From the NCBI RefSeq assembly GCF_011082085.1, contig NZ_CP041063.1, positions 4,202,001-4,266,000 of the forward strand: a stretch of DNA of 64,000 nt, in the 5' to 3' direction. Positions 8,034 through 17,400 of the stretch are shown piece by piece. Under the pieces are notes generated by a model. The model was given only the letters and a program-made list of their open reading frames with translations. It did no database searches and was not told where the DNA came from. This DNA is from Bacillus sp. Cs-700. Its GTDB lineage: Bacteria; Bacillota; Bacilli; Bacillales; Guptibacillaceae. Every line of letters starts with the position of its first letter. Position 1 is the stretch's first letter. Made by a program: the position numbers and the translations under genes.

Positions 8034-8463
8034 GAATTTCTTTAAAATTAACGCGTGCATTCGTCATATCTATTTTTGAGATTACAAATGGTTTTGTAAT
8101 CGCTTGGGTGACCATATCCTCTTTTTTAGGATCGGTATAATAATAAGAAACGACAAGTTCATTGTTTATTTTATCGATGCTTTTGATGTTAACCGAATAG
8201 CCGCCTGTGGGCATTTCCCCGCGAGTAATGATAATATACAGTTCTTCCCCTGATGGAATCGTAAAGGTCGATTTCTCTAACCACTTTTGTTGAACGGTCG
8301 TTTGAATGTCTTTTGGCGCATTTTGCATTTCTACTGTTTCAAAAGTGATTTCCTCTTTCATTTCATCTCCCCCACTTGAATCGTCTGTAGATTGTGATGA
8401 ATTATCTCCACATCCTGCCAAAATGACAAAGACCAGTGATAGTAGCAATAATATTGGACGCAC
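8017..8463 (-). CDS. lipoprotein with PrcB_C domain
   Basis: This 148-residue lipoprotein has a signal peptide, lipobox LAGC (Cys about 18) and a Ser/Asp-rich linker. A C-terminal domain (about 65-145) shows the PrcB_C pattern: a TRGEMPTGGYSVNIKSI strand pair followed by VTQAITKPFVI. In Treponema the PrcB family accompanies the PrtP protease, but in Bacillaceae single lipoproteins with this domain have no assigned role. It faces outside the membrane. It is monocistronic and ends in a hairpin. Confidence 0.8.
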   Translation of the reverse strand: MRPILLLLSLVFVILAGCGDNSSQSTDDSSGGDEMKEEITFETVEMQNAPKDIQTTVQQKWLEKSTFTIPSGEELYIIITRGEMPTGGYSVNIKSIDKINNELVVSYYYTDPKKEDMVTQAITKPFVISKIDMTNARVNFKEIQKSAP

Positions 8464-8647
8464 TGTTATACCCCTTTCTTCTCGTAACCTCTATATTTAG
8501 GAAATAATTCCATTAAGTTGTAACGCTATCTTAAGTTTAGCGAATTTCATTAAGCTTGGAAAGAGTATGGAGATTAAACGATTACAATTTCTTTACATAG
8601 GGTATGGAATAATTGTGAGTAAATGGCGTAAAAAAAGGAGAATAGAC

Positions 8648-8866
8648 ATGCAAAAAGAAATTTTAAGCTTTCTAAAGAACGTAGAAGAACCTGTGACGAC
8701 AAGAGAGATTATGGAATATTTATCTGGAAAGGGATACAACCCAGATGAAGAAGAGCTTGTTCGAGTTATAAAAGATATGCCTCAAGGTGTTGTGAAAGAA
8801 GAATACGATGCATCTGTTATTGATCCTTCCCCATCCGTTGTTTATAAAGCAGGACCAAACGCTTAA
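8648..8866 (+). CDS. small winged-helix-like protein
   Basis: This 72-residue protein begins MQKEILSFLKNVEEPVTTREIMEYL, a helix-turn-helix pattern resembling the N-terminal part of winged-helix domains. It ends in a short VVYKAGPN strand. The frame is open back to 8567, but AAAGGAG (8634-8640) 7 bp before the ATG at 8648 decides the start. DNA binding is possible but not shown. It converges on a small membrane-protein gene only 4 bp away. Confidence 0.7.
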   Translation: MQKEILSFLKNVEEPVTTREIMEYLSGKGYNPDEEELVRVIKDMPQGVVKEEYDASVIDPSPSVVYKAGPNA

Positions 8867-8870
8867 GGAT

Positions 8871-8960
8871 TCATTTTCGAAAAAGATCGACGAAATACAA
8901 ACCAATGATTAGAAAAAATACGATTCCAACTCCATAGAGGATATCCATGATCAAGTCCAT
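8871..8960 (-). CDS. 29-residue single-pass membrane peptide
   Basis: This very short gene encodes MDLIMDILYGVGIVFFLI followed by IGLYFVDLFRK, one hydrophobic helix flanked by acidic and basic residues. AAAGGA stands 9 bp before the ATG at 8960. The frame extends upstream, but that extension lacks a ribosome-binding site. The stop lies 4 bp from the convergent winged-helix-like gene. The function is unknown; small helical membrane peptides of this size often modulate larger membrane complexes. Confidence 0.55.
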   Translation of the reverse strand: MDLIMDILYGVGIVFFLIIGLYFVDLFRK

Positions 8961-9091
8961 TCGATAACATCCTTTCGAGAAGCTTAATGTAAGTGTATCA
9001 AACGTTCTTATTCCTTTCAGATTTTTTTGTTTTGTTCGAATGAGGAAATGATATAATAGTTGCATTGAGTTAAGCATGGAAGGATGTCGTC

Positions 9092-9613
9092 ATGAAGAAT
9101 TGGAAGTTTGATAGCTCTAAACTGATCATCTTATTTTTTATTGTGTTTATTATTGTAGGCGCTGTCAACGTGATATTTAGCGACCGGAAAATGAATACGA
9201 GTGAGTACTTACTGAGTGAAAACCAACGAGATGTTGTTTCACGATCTGAAACGCAGCCTAAAGTACCTGTCGGAGCCCTTGTAAATAGCAAACTCGCTGA
9301 AAATAATGCCATCACGCTTACAGCAAAATTGAAATATGAAGGGGAAGAAGAAACGGGAATAAAGGTAGTCGAAAATAGTATGTTAGATTATCAGATTACG
9401 GAACATGAAACAAACGATATTGTTATCCCTTATACATCCCCTGAACCATCTGTCCTGAAAAGCGTCTCAACAGATGATATTGTTGAAGGAGAGTCACTAA
9501 AGACTGAATCACTTGACTCTGGTGCTTACCAAATAGAAGTAAAGGTGCCGATTATAATTGATGATAAGGAAGAGAGTTTCTTGTTTCGTATTCCTGTCGA
9601 AATAACGCCATAG
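9092..9613 (+). CDS. membrane-anchored extracytoplasmic protein, unknown family
   Basis: This 173-residue protein has one N-terminal membrane helix (about 11-31, IILFFIVFIIVGAVNVIF) and a polar, acidic, beta-rich remainder expected outside the cell. The outer part includes TLTAKLKYEG and YQIEVKVPIIIDD. No lipobox is present. A terminator follows 7 bp after the stop. I do not recognise the family. Its topology matches the larger gene just downstream, and the two may work together. Confidence 0.7.
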   Translation: MKNWKFDSSKLIILFFIVFIIVGAVNVIFSDRKMNTSEYLLSENQRDVVSRSETQPKVPVGALVNSKLAENNAITLTAKLKYEGEEETGIKVVENSMLDYQITEHETNDIVIPYTSPEPSVLKSVSTDDIVEGESLKTESLDSGAYQIEVKVPIIIDDKEESFLFRIPVEITP

Positions 9614-9619
9614 TGAGTA

Positions 9620-9651
9620 CTAAAAAAACTTCCAATTAGGAAGTTTTTTTA
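9620..9651 (+). terminator. intrinsic terminator (symmetrical)
   Basis: A perfect 12-bp stem (AAAAAAACTTCC/GGAAGTTTTTTT) with a 5-nt loop. Confidence 0.9.
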
Positions 9652-9737
9652 GTGACTGTTTTTGAATGGCCTACGTAGGCTAAACATGGTAATAGAAACT
9701 GATAGAATAGAAGTATATGACAGAAATGGGGGGCTAT

Positions 9738-11144
9738 ATGAAGAAGTTAAATCTCTATAAAATTATTGGAATTTTCGTATCTTTCGCTTTGTTTCTTATC
9801 ATTTTTAATCAACTCAAGAGCCGAGAACCGAATTTTAAGGTTGATGAATCTTTGTTTGAGGTTTATGAATCCGCTAACCAATGGGAGGATTCTATGAATG
9901 AAATGATCCCTCAGCTTCAACTAGCTAGAGAGATCGGAGCATTAAATAGCAGTGATCACCTTATCCCCATATTGGCAAATGATCGTGATCTTGTTATCCA
10001 TGATGTGATGGTTATTAATTTTGGAGCTGTGTACATCACATACTCTTTCTCATTGAAAGAAAATGATCAGCCGTTTAATTTACCGACCTTTCATATTGGT
10101 TCCTTGCGATTTGACGGCACCAGCGATACGGATCAATCCTTTTTAGTTAGTCAGCAGGAAGTTTCAAGCCAGCCAGGAAAACAGCCAGCGGTCATTAATC
10201 ATCGTATTTATCGAGCAGAAATTCTATACCCGAATAGTGAAGATCCTGATTTCATCGAAGAATTTTCTCGCTTTTCAGATGCAGATTCGGTTATCTTGGA
10301 GAATGTGTACGCACAGATTGATGATGAGAAAATAAAACTTGAAAATCAAGAGCTTGCTTTGGAAAGCGATTTTTCGAACAACATTTATGCCAAAGCCGAT
10401 CTGAATGAAACAATTCAGACAGATGAAGGCGATTTTACTTTTACACATTTTGAAGCTGGCCTTAATGCGAATAAATTATATATGAAGGGCAATGATGATC
10501 TACATACACGACTCGTCATGACGAATGCAACAGAAGAAGATTTTTATCCAATTGAACGGGTTTTATTAAAGGATGAAAAAGGGACTTATGTAGCGTTGGA
10601 GCCTTTTCGTACGGTACAAGAGACGTTTTCTTATAAAGTAAATGAAGTCGTTTTTAATAATGATGGCCTCATTTCTAAGAGGATTACAAATGCGGATTGG
10701 GAAGCAATACAAAATGGGAAAGAGGTTAGCCTAGGAGAATATAGCGGGTTAACTTATACTCTTCATGGTGAGAGTAGTGGTGATAGCAATCAGCTGGTAA
10801 TTGGAATAGATGGAAATAAAGATAATTCGCCACAATTATTGAATCAGATTTACATGGAAAGCAGTCAAGCTTATGAAGATCGTCTAAGTTCTATACCGGA
10901 AGAAGAGCGAGAAGCTTATGAACAACAAAAGCCTGTTTTGTTAGAAATAAAGGATAACAATAAAAGCGATGTGCTGATCTATCAAACTTCTTCTACAGAA
11001 TCACCGAAAGAATTTCGGATTGAGCTTGATTATGAGCATTTTTCTTCAGGATTGCCTGCAGTTATGAAATTATCAAACTTACCAAATTTCGAAACTGTCA
11101 ATGTTGATTTAAAAGCGTCTCTTCAATTAAATGAAAAAAAGTAA
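9738..11144 (+). CDS. large membrane-anchored extracytoplasmic protein, unknown family
   Basis: This 468-residue protein begins MKKLNLYKIIGIFVSFALF, one N-terminal membrane helix, followed by about 440 residues of acidic, mixed alpha/beta sequence with no cysteine-based lipobox. GGGGGG (9728-9733) before the ATG at 9738 is preferred over the in-frame ATG at 9717. I recognise no domain. Segments such as VVINFGAVYITYSFSL and FRIELDYEHFSSGLPAV suggest beta-sandwich modules. The preceding gene has the same topology, but a terminator separates them. Confidence 0.72.
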   Translation: MKKLNLYKIIGIFVSFALFLIIFNQLKSREPNFKVDESLFEVYESANQWEDSMNEMIPQLQLAREIGALNSSDHLIPILANDRDLVIHDVMVINFGAVYITYSFSLKENDQPFNLPTFHIGSLRFDGTSDTDQSFLVSQQEVSSQPGKQPAVINHRIYRAEILYPNSEDPDFIEEFSRFSDADSVILENVYAQIDDEKIKLENQELALESDFSNNIYAKADLNETIQTDEGDFTFTHFEAGLNANKLYMKGNDDLHTRLVMTNATEEDFYPIERVLLKDEKGTYVALEPFRTVQETFSYKVNEVVFNNDGLISKRITNADWEAIQNGKEVSLGEYSGLTYTLHGESSGDSNQLVIGIDGNKDNSPQLLNQIYMESSQAYEDRLSSIPEEEREAYEQQKPVLLEIKDNNKSDVLIYQTSSTESPKEFRIELDYEHFSSGLPAVMKLSNLPNFETVNVDLKASLQLNEKK

Positions 11145-11237
11145 TAGCCTTTTTAAATTTGTAGTTTGGTTTTTATAAAATCGGGAATATTCTTTATCAA
11201 ACCCCCTAAGTAGTTTGAAAGTGATTTTCCCCCTGTT

Positions 11238-11267
11238 AACCGTGCTCAAATGAGTACGGTTTTTTTA
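11238..11267 (+). terminator. intrinsic terminator
   Basis: An AACCGTGCTC/GAGTACGGTT stem with one mismatch is followed by T7, about 95 bp after the large unknown gene. Confidence 0.8.
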
Positions 11268-11374
11268 TTATTTTTCTCATAAACAGTGCGTTTGTGTGAA
11301 GCGTTTCCAATATGCGGAATTCGTGGTAATCTTTTAGAAGAGAGTCGATAATAGTAAGTGAAAGGATGAGGCAT

Positions 11375-11830
11375 TTGGCGAAGAAAGGAATCTTGACGGA
11401 ACTTAATGAGGATCTTGTATCTTTTTTTGAAGGAGAGAAGCTTGTTATGCTTTCAACGATTGATCATGAAAGCCAAGCTCCAAACGTATCTGCCATATCG
11501 TGGGTGAAATGTTTAGATAAGAACAACATTCGGTTTTCAGTTACAACAAATTCACGTACGATTCAAAACGTGAAAGAAAATCCTCATGTAGTATTCACGA
11601 TCATTGGATTGGAAACCGTGTATTCCATTCATGGAAGTGCCTCAATCCTAGAAGATGCCATGAAAGGTGTTTCACTAAAGCTTGCGAAAATTAATGTAAA
11701 TGTCAATCAAGTGCTTGAGACAATGTTTTGGGGAGCTAAAATTACAGCAGAGCCTGAATACGAAAAAACATATAATCAAAAGAAAGCAGAAGAATTAGAT
11801 AAAGAAGTGTACGAGGCCTTGTTGAAATAG
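11375..11830 (+). CDS. pyridoxamine 5'-phosphate oxidase-fold protein
   Basis: This 151-residue protein of the flavin-binding split-barrel (PNPOx-like) superfamily shows the typical opening KLVMLSTIDHESQAPNVSAI and then SVTTNSRTIQNVKENPHVVF. In this fold, that second segment forms the FMN phosphate site. The substrate is unknown. AAAGGATGAGG (11361-11371) overlaps the in-frame ATG at 11366, so TTG 11375 (AKKGILTEL) is the better start, though 11366 cannot be excluded. The gene stands alone. Confidence 0.82.
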   Translation: MAKKGILTELNEDLVSFFEGEKLVMLSTIDHESQAPNVSAISWVKCLDKNNIRFSVTTNSRTIQNVKENPHVVFTIIGLETVYSIHGSASILEDAMKGVSLKLAKINVNVNQVLETMFWGAKITAEPEYEKTYNQKKAEELDKEVYEALLK

Positions 11831-11944
11831 CACCAAACTTTCTTATCGCAATTTTTTGTGATTTAATGGTGTAAACAAGCATTTCGTGCGATCACTCTGA
11901 CGAAGGCACCAGGAAACGAGGTTGATTCCCAGATGGAGTGGGAA

Positions 11945-12559
11945 ATGATTAAAGACTTTTTAAATGAAGAAACAATCAGACAATGGCTCGGTCAGTATCG
12001 TGCTCTTGGACCATTGCCAGGAATTTTGCTTCCTATGCTAGAAGCAGTTATTCCGATATTGCCGCTATTTCTATTTGTGGCAGGCAATGCAGCCGCGTAT
12101 GGTTTTTGGTACGGCTCGTTGCTTTCATGGCTTGGTGCATCTCTAGGTGCTCTGATTGTTTTTATGGTGGTCAGGCGGCTTGCAAGACAGCGATTCATGC
12201 GAGTGGTAACAAAACACGCCAAGATTGAAAAAACTCTGCGCTGGATTGAGCGACATGGGTTTGGTATGGTGTTTTTGCTTCTATGTTTTCCATTTACGCC
12301 CTCGGCTTTAATCAATGTAGTAGCAGGTCTTTCGAATATGAGTATTCGAAGCTTTGTATTAGCTGTATTACTTGGAAAAATGGTGATGATTTCGATCGTT
12401 TCTTTTATTGGACATGATGTTTTTGCTTTAATTCACCAACCCCTGCAAATGGTTCTTATCCTAGTAGCGATTGTTCTTCTTTGGGGGGCAGGCAAATTAA
12501 TTGAAGTAAAACTAAATCAACGTCCTCGTAAGCATCGTACCGAGGATCAGGCGAGATAG
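11945..12559 (+). CDS. VTT/DedA-superfamily membrane protein (TVP38/TMEM64)
   Basis: This membrane protein of 204 residues has about five hydrophobic segments. It carries the VTT-domain signatures LEAVIPILPLFLFVAGNAAAYG near the N terminus and FPFTPSALINVVAGLSNM in the middle. Family members act in lipid scrambling or membrane homeostasis; the exact role here is inferred. GGAG (11935-11938) gives 6-bp spacing to ATG 11945; the in-frame ATG 11933 has only a distant GAGG. A strong terminator follows, and the gene converges on repeat block A. Confidence 0.82.
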   Translation: MIKDFLNEETIRQWLGQYRALGPLPGILLPMLEAVIPILPLFLFVAGNAAAYGFWYGSLLSWLGASLGALIVFMVVRRLARQRFMRVVTKHAKIEKTLRWIERHGFGMVFLLLCFPFTPSALINVVAGLSNMSIRSFVLAVLLGKMVMISIVSFIGHDVFALIHQPLQMVLILVAIVLLWGAGKLIEVKLNQRPRKHRTEDQAR

Positions 12560-12563
12560 AAGG

Positions 12564-12593
12564 AAAGCCATGCCGAAACCGGCATGGCTTTTG
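12564..12593 (+). terminator. strong intrinsic terminator
   Basis: A perfect AAAGCCATGCCG/CGGCATGGCTTT stem after the VTT gene. It isolates that gene from the repeat block that follows. Confidence 0.9.
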
Positions 12594-12621
12594 CATATTT
12601 ATGGAATGAAAAAGATATGAC

Positions 12622-12907
12622 TAAGAGTTCCAATATCTCCGTTTCTAACCGCTCGTCTCCGCCTTTCGTTGATCCAGCTGCAGTGGGCAGGGTCTCGATC
12701 GCTTCACCTTATCAAATGAACACAAAGACCGTGTTCAATTTATAGGGTTCCAGTGCCTGCCGTGTCTAACCGCCCACTTCCGCTTTTCATGTCCAGCTGC
12801 GACTCGCAGAAACTGCGATATTTCACTCTTTCACCAGAACACAAAGGGCGTGTTCTAGTTCAAGAGTTCCAATATCTCCGTTTCTAACCGCTCGTCTCCG
12901 CTTTTCC
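12622..12907 (-). repeat. structured repeat block A (two full units and one half unit)
   Basis: This block holds two full units of about 119 bp and one truncated half of a GC-rich repeat family also found at 40.2 and 60.8 kb. In the sense orientation (- strand) it begins with GAAAAGCGGAG, 3 nt after the cotJC stop codon. The first unit folds as AGAAAC/GTTTCT, GATATT/AATATC, ACTCTT/AAGAGT and AGAACAC/GTGTTCT around the loop GCCCTTT. The second unit has arms of two different types and pairs less well. No gene is seen in the region; open frames here are by-products of the repeats. Confidence 0.9.
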
Positions 12908-12909
12908 AA

Positions 12910-13479
12910 CTAAAATATCCTTTTCTTGTCTCTTTCTTCTTTAAGTATTTCAACGGCTTCTCGGAAGCGTTGGGAGTGGATGATTTCGCGTTCTCTTAGG
13001 AAGGCGAGGGAGTCGTTTAGGTCTGGGTCGTCTGAGAGGTCGATGATCCATTGGTATGTGGCTCTTGCTTTTTCTTCTGCGGCGATGTCTTCGTATAGGT
13101 CAGCGATAGGATCGCCTTTTGCGGCGATGTAGCTTGCTGTCCACGGAACGCCTGCTGCGTTGGAATAGAAGAGAGCACTGTCATGGTTGGCATAGTGGGC
13201 GCCGAGCCCGGCTTCTTTCATTTGGTCTGCAGTGGCATCTTTTGTTAGTTTGTATACCATTGTGGCAATCATTTCTAGGTGAGCGAATTCTTCTGTTCCG
13301 ATATCCGTTAATAGACCAACAACTTTATCTGGAATCGTATAGCGCTGGTTTAGGTAGCGGAGAGCGGCAGCAAGTTCACCATCGGCTCCTCCATACTGCT
13401 CGATTAAAAACTTTGCTAGCATGGGGTTACATGTGCTTACTTTGACTGGGTATTGCAATTTCTTTTCATACACCCACAT
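12910..13479 (-). CDS. cotJC: spore coat protein CotJC (manganese-catalase family)
   Basis: This 189-residue protein of the di-manganese catalase/ferritin-like superfamily has metal-ligand motifs in two helix pairs: GADGELAAALRYL, TDIGTEEFAHLEM and EDIAAEEKARATYQW, with a final EIIHSQRF. CotJC is a component of the spore coat in Bacillus, assembled with CotJA. The length and motifs match the family. AAAGGATG precedes the ATG. It is the last gene of cotJABC, and no simple terminator follows: repeat block A begins 3 nt after its TAG. Confidence 0.96.
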   Translation of the reverse strand: MWVYEKKLQYPVKVSTCNPMLAKFLIEQYGGADGELAAALRYLNQRYTIPDKVVGLLTDIGTEEFAHLEMIATMVYKLTKDATADQMKEAGLGAHYANHDSALFYSNAAGVPWTASYIAAKGDPIADLYEDIAAEEKARATYQWIIDLSDDPDLNDSLAFLREREIIHSQRFREAVEILKEERDKKRIF

Positions 13480-13500
13480 ATCAAGTACATCCTTTCTGAG

Positions 13501-13767
13501 TTAGACTTGCCACGGCCATGGTGCATCTTTCCAATCCCATGGATAGTTTGAATAACTGTTGCCATATTGTTGTAATGGACCATATTCTTTTTCGTATCGC
13601 TTCTTAAGTTGTTTTTTCATTTTTGCGTATTCATTGAATTGTTGAATGGCTTCATAATCATTTGGATGGGTATCAAGGTAAAGGGTTAGGTCTACGAGAA
13701 CGAAATCCACAGCTTGAAGTTCTTCCAATAGCTCATAATACTCTTTGGGCAATTGTTTTTGAGACAT
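13501..13767 (-). CDS. cotJB: spore coat protein CotJB
   Basis: This 88-residue protein matches CotJB: LPKEYYELLEELQAVDF near the start, DTHPNDYEAIQQFN in the middle, and a Trp/Pro-rich tail (YPWDWKDAPWPWQV). It is the middle gene of the operon. Its start lies 3 bp after the cotJA stop, and its ribosome-binding site (GGGAGGAG) lies inside the end of cotJA. It is expected in the mother cell during spore coat assembly. Confidence 0.95.
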   Translation of the reverse strand: MSQKQLPKEYYELLEELQAVDFVLVDLTLYLDTHPNDYEAIQQFNEYAKMKKQLKKRYEKEYGPLQQYGNSYSNYPWDWKDAPWPWQV

Positions 13768-13770
13768 GGT

Positions 13771-13986
13771 TTACTCCTCCCGCTTTGAAGGATAAGGGTA
13801 CGGATCATAGAAAGCTTTCCAGAGCGTTCCTTTGCGTAGCGCTTCACGTGCAGAGTATTGTTCAAGACCAGGCGGCTGAAACCCCATGTAGAGGTTAGGG
13901 GGAGTTGAATAAGATTTCACTCGAATCGGAGGACATGGATCAAACGGACTAACATACGGTTCGTAAAACTTCCTGTGTGTATACAT
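13771..13986 (-). CDS. cotJA: spore coat protein CotJA
   Basis: This Pro/Tyr-rich protein of 71 residues has the CotJA features SPFDPCPPIRVKSYSTPPNLYMGFQ (given here only as the visible pattern around residues 13-37) and EALRKGTLWKAFYDPYP. CotJA is needed for CotJC to enter the coat. It is the first gene of the operon, with GAAGGAGG 9 bp before the ATG and a plausible sigma-E promoter 35-65 bp upstream. Confidence 0.94.
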   Translation of the reverse strand: MYTHRKFYEPYVSPFDPCPPIRVKSYSTPPNLYMGFQPPGLEQYSAREALRKGTLWKAFYDPYPYPSKREE

Positions 13987-14022
13987 TTAGTGACCTCCTT
14001 CTATACGAATCTCTACTCTTAA

Positions 14023-14052
14023 GATGTATGAACAAAAAAAGAAATCATGAAT
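14023..14052 (-). promoter_or_regulatory. candidate sigma-E promoter of cotJABC
   Basis: On the - strand, ATTCATGA and CATACATC are separated by 14 bp. The -10 is close to the sigma-E form CATACANT, and the location about 37 bp before cotJA fits. The -35 match is weaker. Confidence 0.4.
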
Positions 14053-14060
14053 GACAAATA

Positions 14061-14094
14061 AAGAAGCACTTCCAAAAGTGGAAGTGCTTCTTAG
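14061..14094 (-). terminator. intrinsic terminator
   Basis: A perfect 13-bp stem (AAGAAGCACTTCC and its complement) lies just past the stop of the 64-residue gene. Confidence 0.85.
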
Positions 14095-14097
14095 GCT

Positions 14098-14292
14098 TTA
14101 CATTTTATTAACTGTATTGTTCCAGGTTGCGAGCATGTTTTTTAAGTCGTGAAGATCTGATTTGAACGGATAGTCCGTTGAAACACTGCGCTTCTGCCCA
14201 TCATCTAGCTTTTCATAACTATGAACAAATTCGGTCATGTCTCGTGTAAGGCGATTTAGTTCCCATTTAAACGTTTCAAATTCCTTTTCCAT
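14098..14292 (-). CDS. small helical protein, unknown
   Basis: This predicted all-helical soluble protein of 64 residues begins MEKEFETFKWELNRLTRDMTE and ends LKNMLATWNNTVNKM. The ATG is preceded by AAAGGAG, and a strong terminator lies 4 bp past the stop. It diverges from addB. No family is recognised. Confidence 0.7.
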   Translation of the reverse strand: MEKEFETFKWELNRLTRDMTEFVHSYEKLDDGQKRSVSTDYPFKSDLHDLKNMLATWNNTVNKM

Positions 14293-14473
14293 TTTTAAAA
14301 CTCCTTTATGATCAATTTCTTATGAGTACTATACCCGTGAGTATGTAGGAGGAAACCATCAAGTCTGGCATAATTTGTCGGATGGTATACGAACGTATCT
14401 TCCTATTTGCTATTCAATTCATTGAAAACATGAGATAATAAACAAAGAATTTACGGTGTAGGAGGTAGAGCAA

Positions 14474-17400
14474 ATGACAGTGAAATTTGTCATTGGTCGT
14501 TCAGGTAGTGGGAAATCGAATCATTGTTTAACTGAAATGCAAAATGAACTAACCGATCGGCCAATCGGACAGGATATGATTTACCTCGTTCCTGAGCAAA
14601 TGACGTTTCAATCAGAGTATGAATTAGTACATAATAGAGGTTTAAAAGGAATGATTCGAGCGCAGGTTTTTAGTTTTACAAGACTTGCCTGGAAAGTGCT
14701 TCAAGAAACTGGAGGGATGGCTCGTCCCCATTTAAGTAGTGTTGGTACGAGTATGATGCTTCGACAGATCATTGAGGAAAATAAGCAGCAGCTACGAATT
14801 TATCAGCGGTCTTCTGAGAAAACAGGATACGTGGAACAGCTAAATGATATGGTAACGGAATTTAAGCGGTATTGTCTCGAGCCAGATGATATCAAGAGCT
14901 TTGCTGAAGATTTTTATGTAGAAGATGAGCGGAACTTACTTCGAGATAAGCTCTATGACTTGCACATTGTTTACGAAGCTTTTCAAAAGAAGATGATAGG
15001 TCACTACCTCGATTCAGAAGACTATTTAGCGCTGCTGGCAGAGAAAATTGAGGAATCAGACTATCTAGCGAACGCTACAATTTGGATAGACGGCTTTCAT
15101 AGTTTTACTCCTCAGGAACTACTGGTCATTCAATCTTTAATGAAAAAAGGAACAACCCTTACGTTTACGATTACGATGGATTCTGAAATGATCCCTTCAT
15201 CTATTCATGAACTCGACCTGTTTCATGAACCAGGTAAAACCTATCAAATCCTTCAGGGACTGGCGAATGAAGAAGGGGTAGAAATCGAGGAACCTCTCAT
15301 ATTAAGAACGCAGAAGAGGTATCAAAACAGTGAGATCTCTCATTTAGAAGCCAATTATGGTGAACGGCCGCCGGTTGTTTATCGTGGGGAGTTGCAGCAC
15401 ATACAAGTTCATCATGCGGTGAATATACGTTCTGAAGTTGAGGCAGTAGCACGAGAAGCGCTAAGGCTTGTGCGAGATGAAGGTTATCGTTACAGAGATA
15501 TTTCAATCATGGTACGCAATATGTCAACTTATTATGAACTTGTGGAAACGATATTCGAGGATCACGGGATTCCCATTTTCTCAGATCAAAAGCGGACAAT
15601 GCTTCACCACCCGATAATTGAGTTAATTCGCTCAAGTTTGGACATTATCCAATATAACTGGCGCTATGAATCAGTTTTTCGGTGTGTCAAAACGGAACTA
15701 TTGTTTCCAGACGATACGGGAGAAAGTATTGAAACCATTCGTGAACGGATGGATGAACTTGAGAATTACGTTATAGCAAAAGGCATCAAAGGTTATCGTT
15801 GGAAAACTGGTGAAAGATTTAAAGCAAATATTTATCGTCAGCTAGAAGATAAAGAAGTTATCACTTCCGATGAACTCGAAAAAATGGAAGATCGCCTGAA
15901 TGAAACGAAAGACTGGATTGCGACGCCGCTTGAGAAATTTGAGCGTCACATGACCAAAGCAAAAACCGTTGAAGAAATGTGCGAAATTCTTTATTATCTT
16001 CTTGAAAATTGCCACGCAGCGGAAAAAATCGATCGTTTAAAAGAGCAGGCAGAAAAGGCCGGCCACCTTGCCAAAGCACGTGAACATGATCAGGTTTGGG
16101 ACGCGGTGATTTCGCTACTTGATGAAACAGTGGAATTAATCGGTGATCAGAAACTCTCCGTGGAGCAATTTACAAAGTTGCTTGAAGCCGGAATGGAGAA
16201 TATGAAATTTGCTCTCGTACCTGCCTCACTTGACCAGGTAGTGATTGGAAGCATTGATCGTACAAGATTTACTGATGTAAAATGTGGCTTTCTTCTAGGT
16301 GTAAATGAAGGTGTCTTACCGGCTCGCATTCAGGAAGATGGACTGTTAAGTGAGCAGGATAGAGAAAAGTTAGAAGAACAGGGAATTCAGTTAGCACCTG
16401 GGTTGAAGCGGCGTTTGCTTGATGAAGAATTTTTGATTTACCATTCGCTAGCTACACCTTCGGATTCTTTATGGGTTAGCTGTCCACTTGCTGATGAAGA
16501 AGGAAAGGGTCTGCAAACTTCTATCGTCATGAATCGATTGAAGGAGATGTTCCCGGATCTTAAGATGGGACTGAAATTTGCAGAGCCTGGTGAAGAAGCA
16601 ACGGAAGAACTTTCTTTCATAACAAACCCATCCAAGACAATAGGGCGACTCACGGGACAGCTTCGACAATGGCACCGAGGGTATCCGATTGATCCTATTT
16701 GGTGGGATGCATACAATTGGTTTATCTCGGCTCCAACTGAGAAAGATCGCGTACGCTTACTTGATAGTCTTTTTTATCGAAATAAAGCCGAACGTCTAAC
16801 TGAATCAACGAGTAGAAAACTTTATGGTCACCAAATTCAGACGAGTGTTTCAAGAATGGAAAGATATAAATCTTGTGCTTTCTCTCAGTTTGCTTCTCAT
16901 GGTTTACGCTTAAAAGAACGAGCGACATTCAAGCTTGAAGCGCCTGATATCGGACAGCTGTTTCATGCGGCGCTCAATATGATGGCCGAAACGATTAAGC
17001 AGCGTCACTGGGATTGGGCTAAACTCTCATCTAATCAATATTATGAACTTTCAGGACAAATCGTTGAACAGCTCGCACCAAAGTTACAGAATGAAATTCT
17101 ATTAAGTTCAAATCGCTATCATTATATTATGAGAAAGCTAACGCAAGTTGTTGGCCGCGCCTCGTCCGTTCTTGGGCAACAGGCAAAGAAAAGCGGGTTT
17201 CAACCAGCAGGACTTGAATTAGGATTTGGACCCAATCAAGAGCTCCCTCCAATCGAGTTCACGCTTAAAAATGGAGTTAAAATCCAGCTCATCGGACGTG
17301 TCGATCGTGTTGATCAGGCACTGAGCGGTGAAGAGCTTCTCCTTCGTATTATCGACTATAAGTCTAGCGGTACTTCTCTTGACCTATCGGAAGTGTATTT

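Noticed and set aside
11992-12315. Long antisense open frame of 107 codons
   Set aside because: It lies opposite the VTT membrane-protein gene and has no ribosome-binding site; such shadows are common opposite hydrophobic genes.
12622-12907. Insertion sequence remnant or REP element with its own transposase
   Set aside because: No transposase or RAYT-like gene, terminal inverted repeats of an IS, or target duplications are visible at any of the three blocks. A mobilising enzyme elsewhere cannot be excluded.
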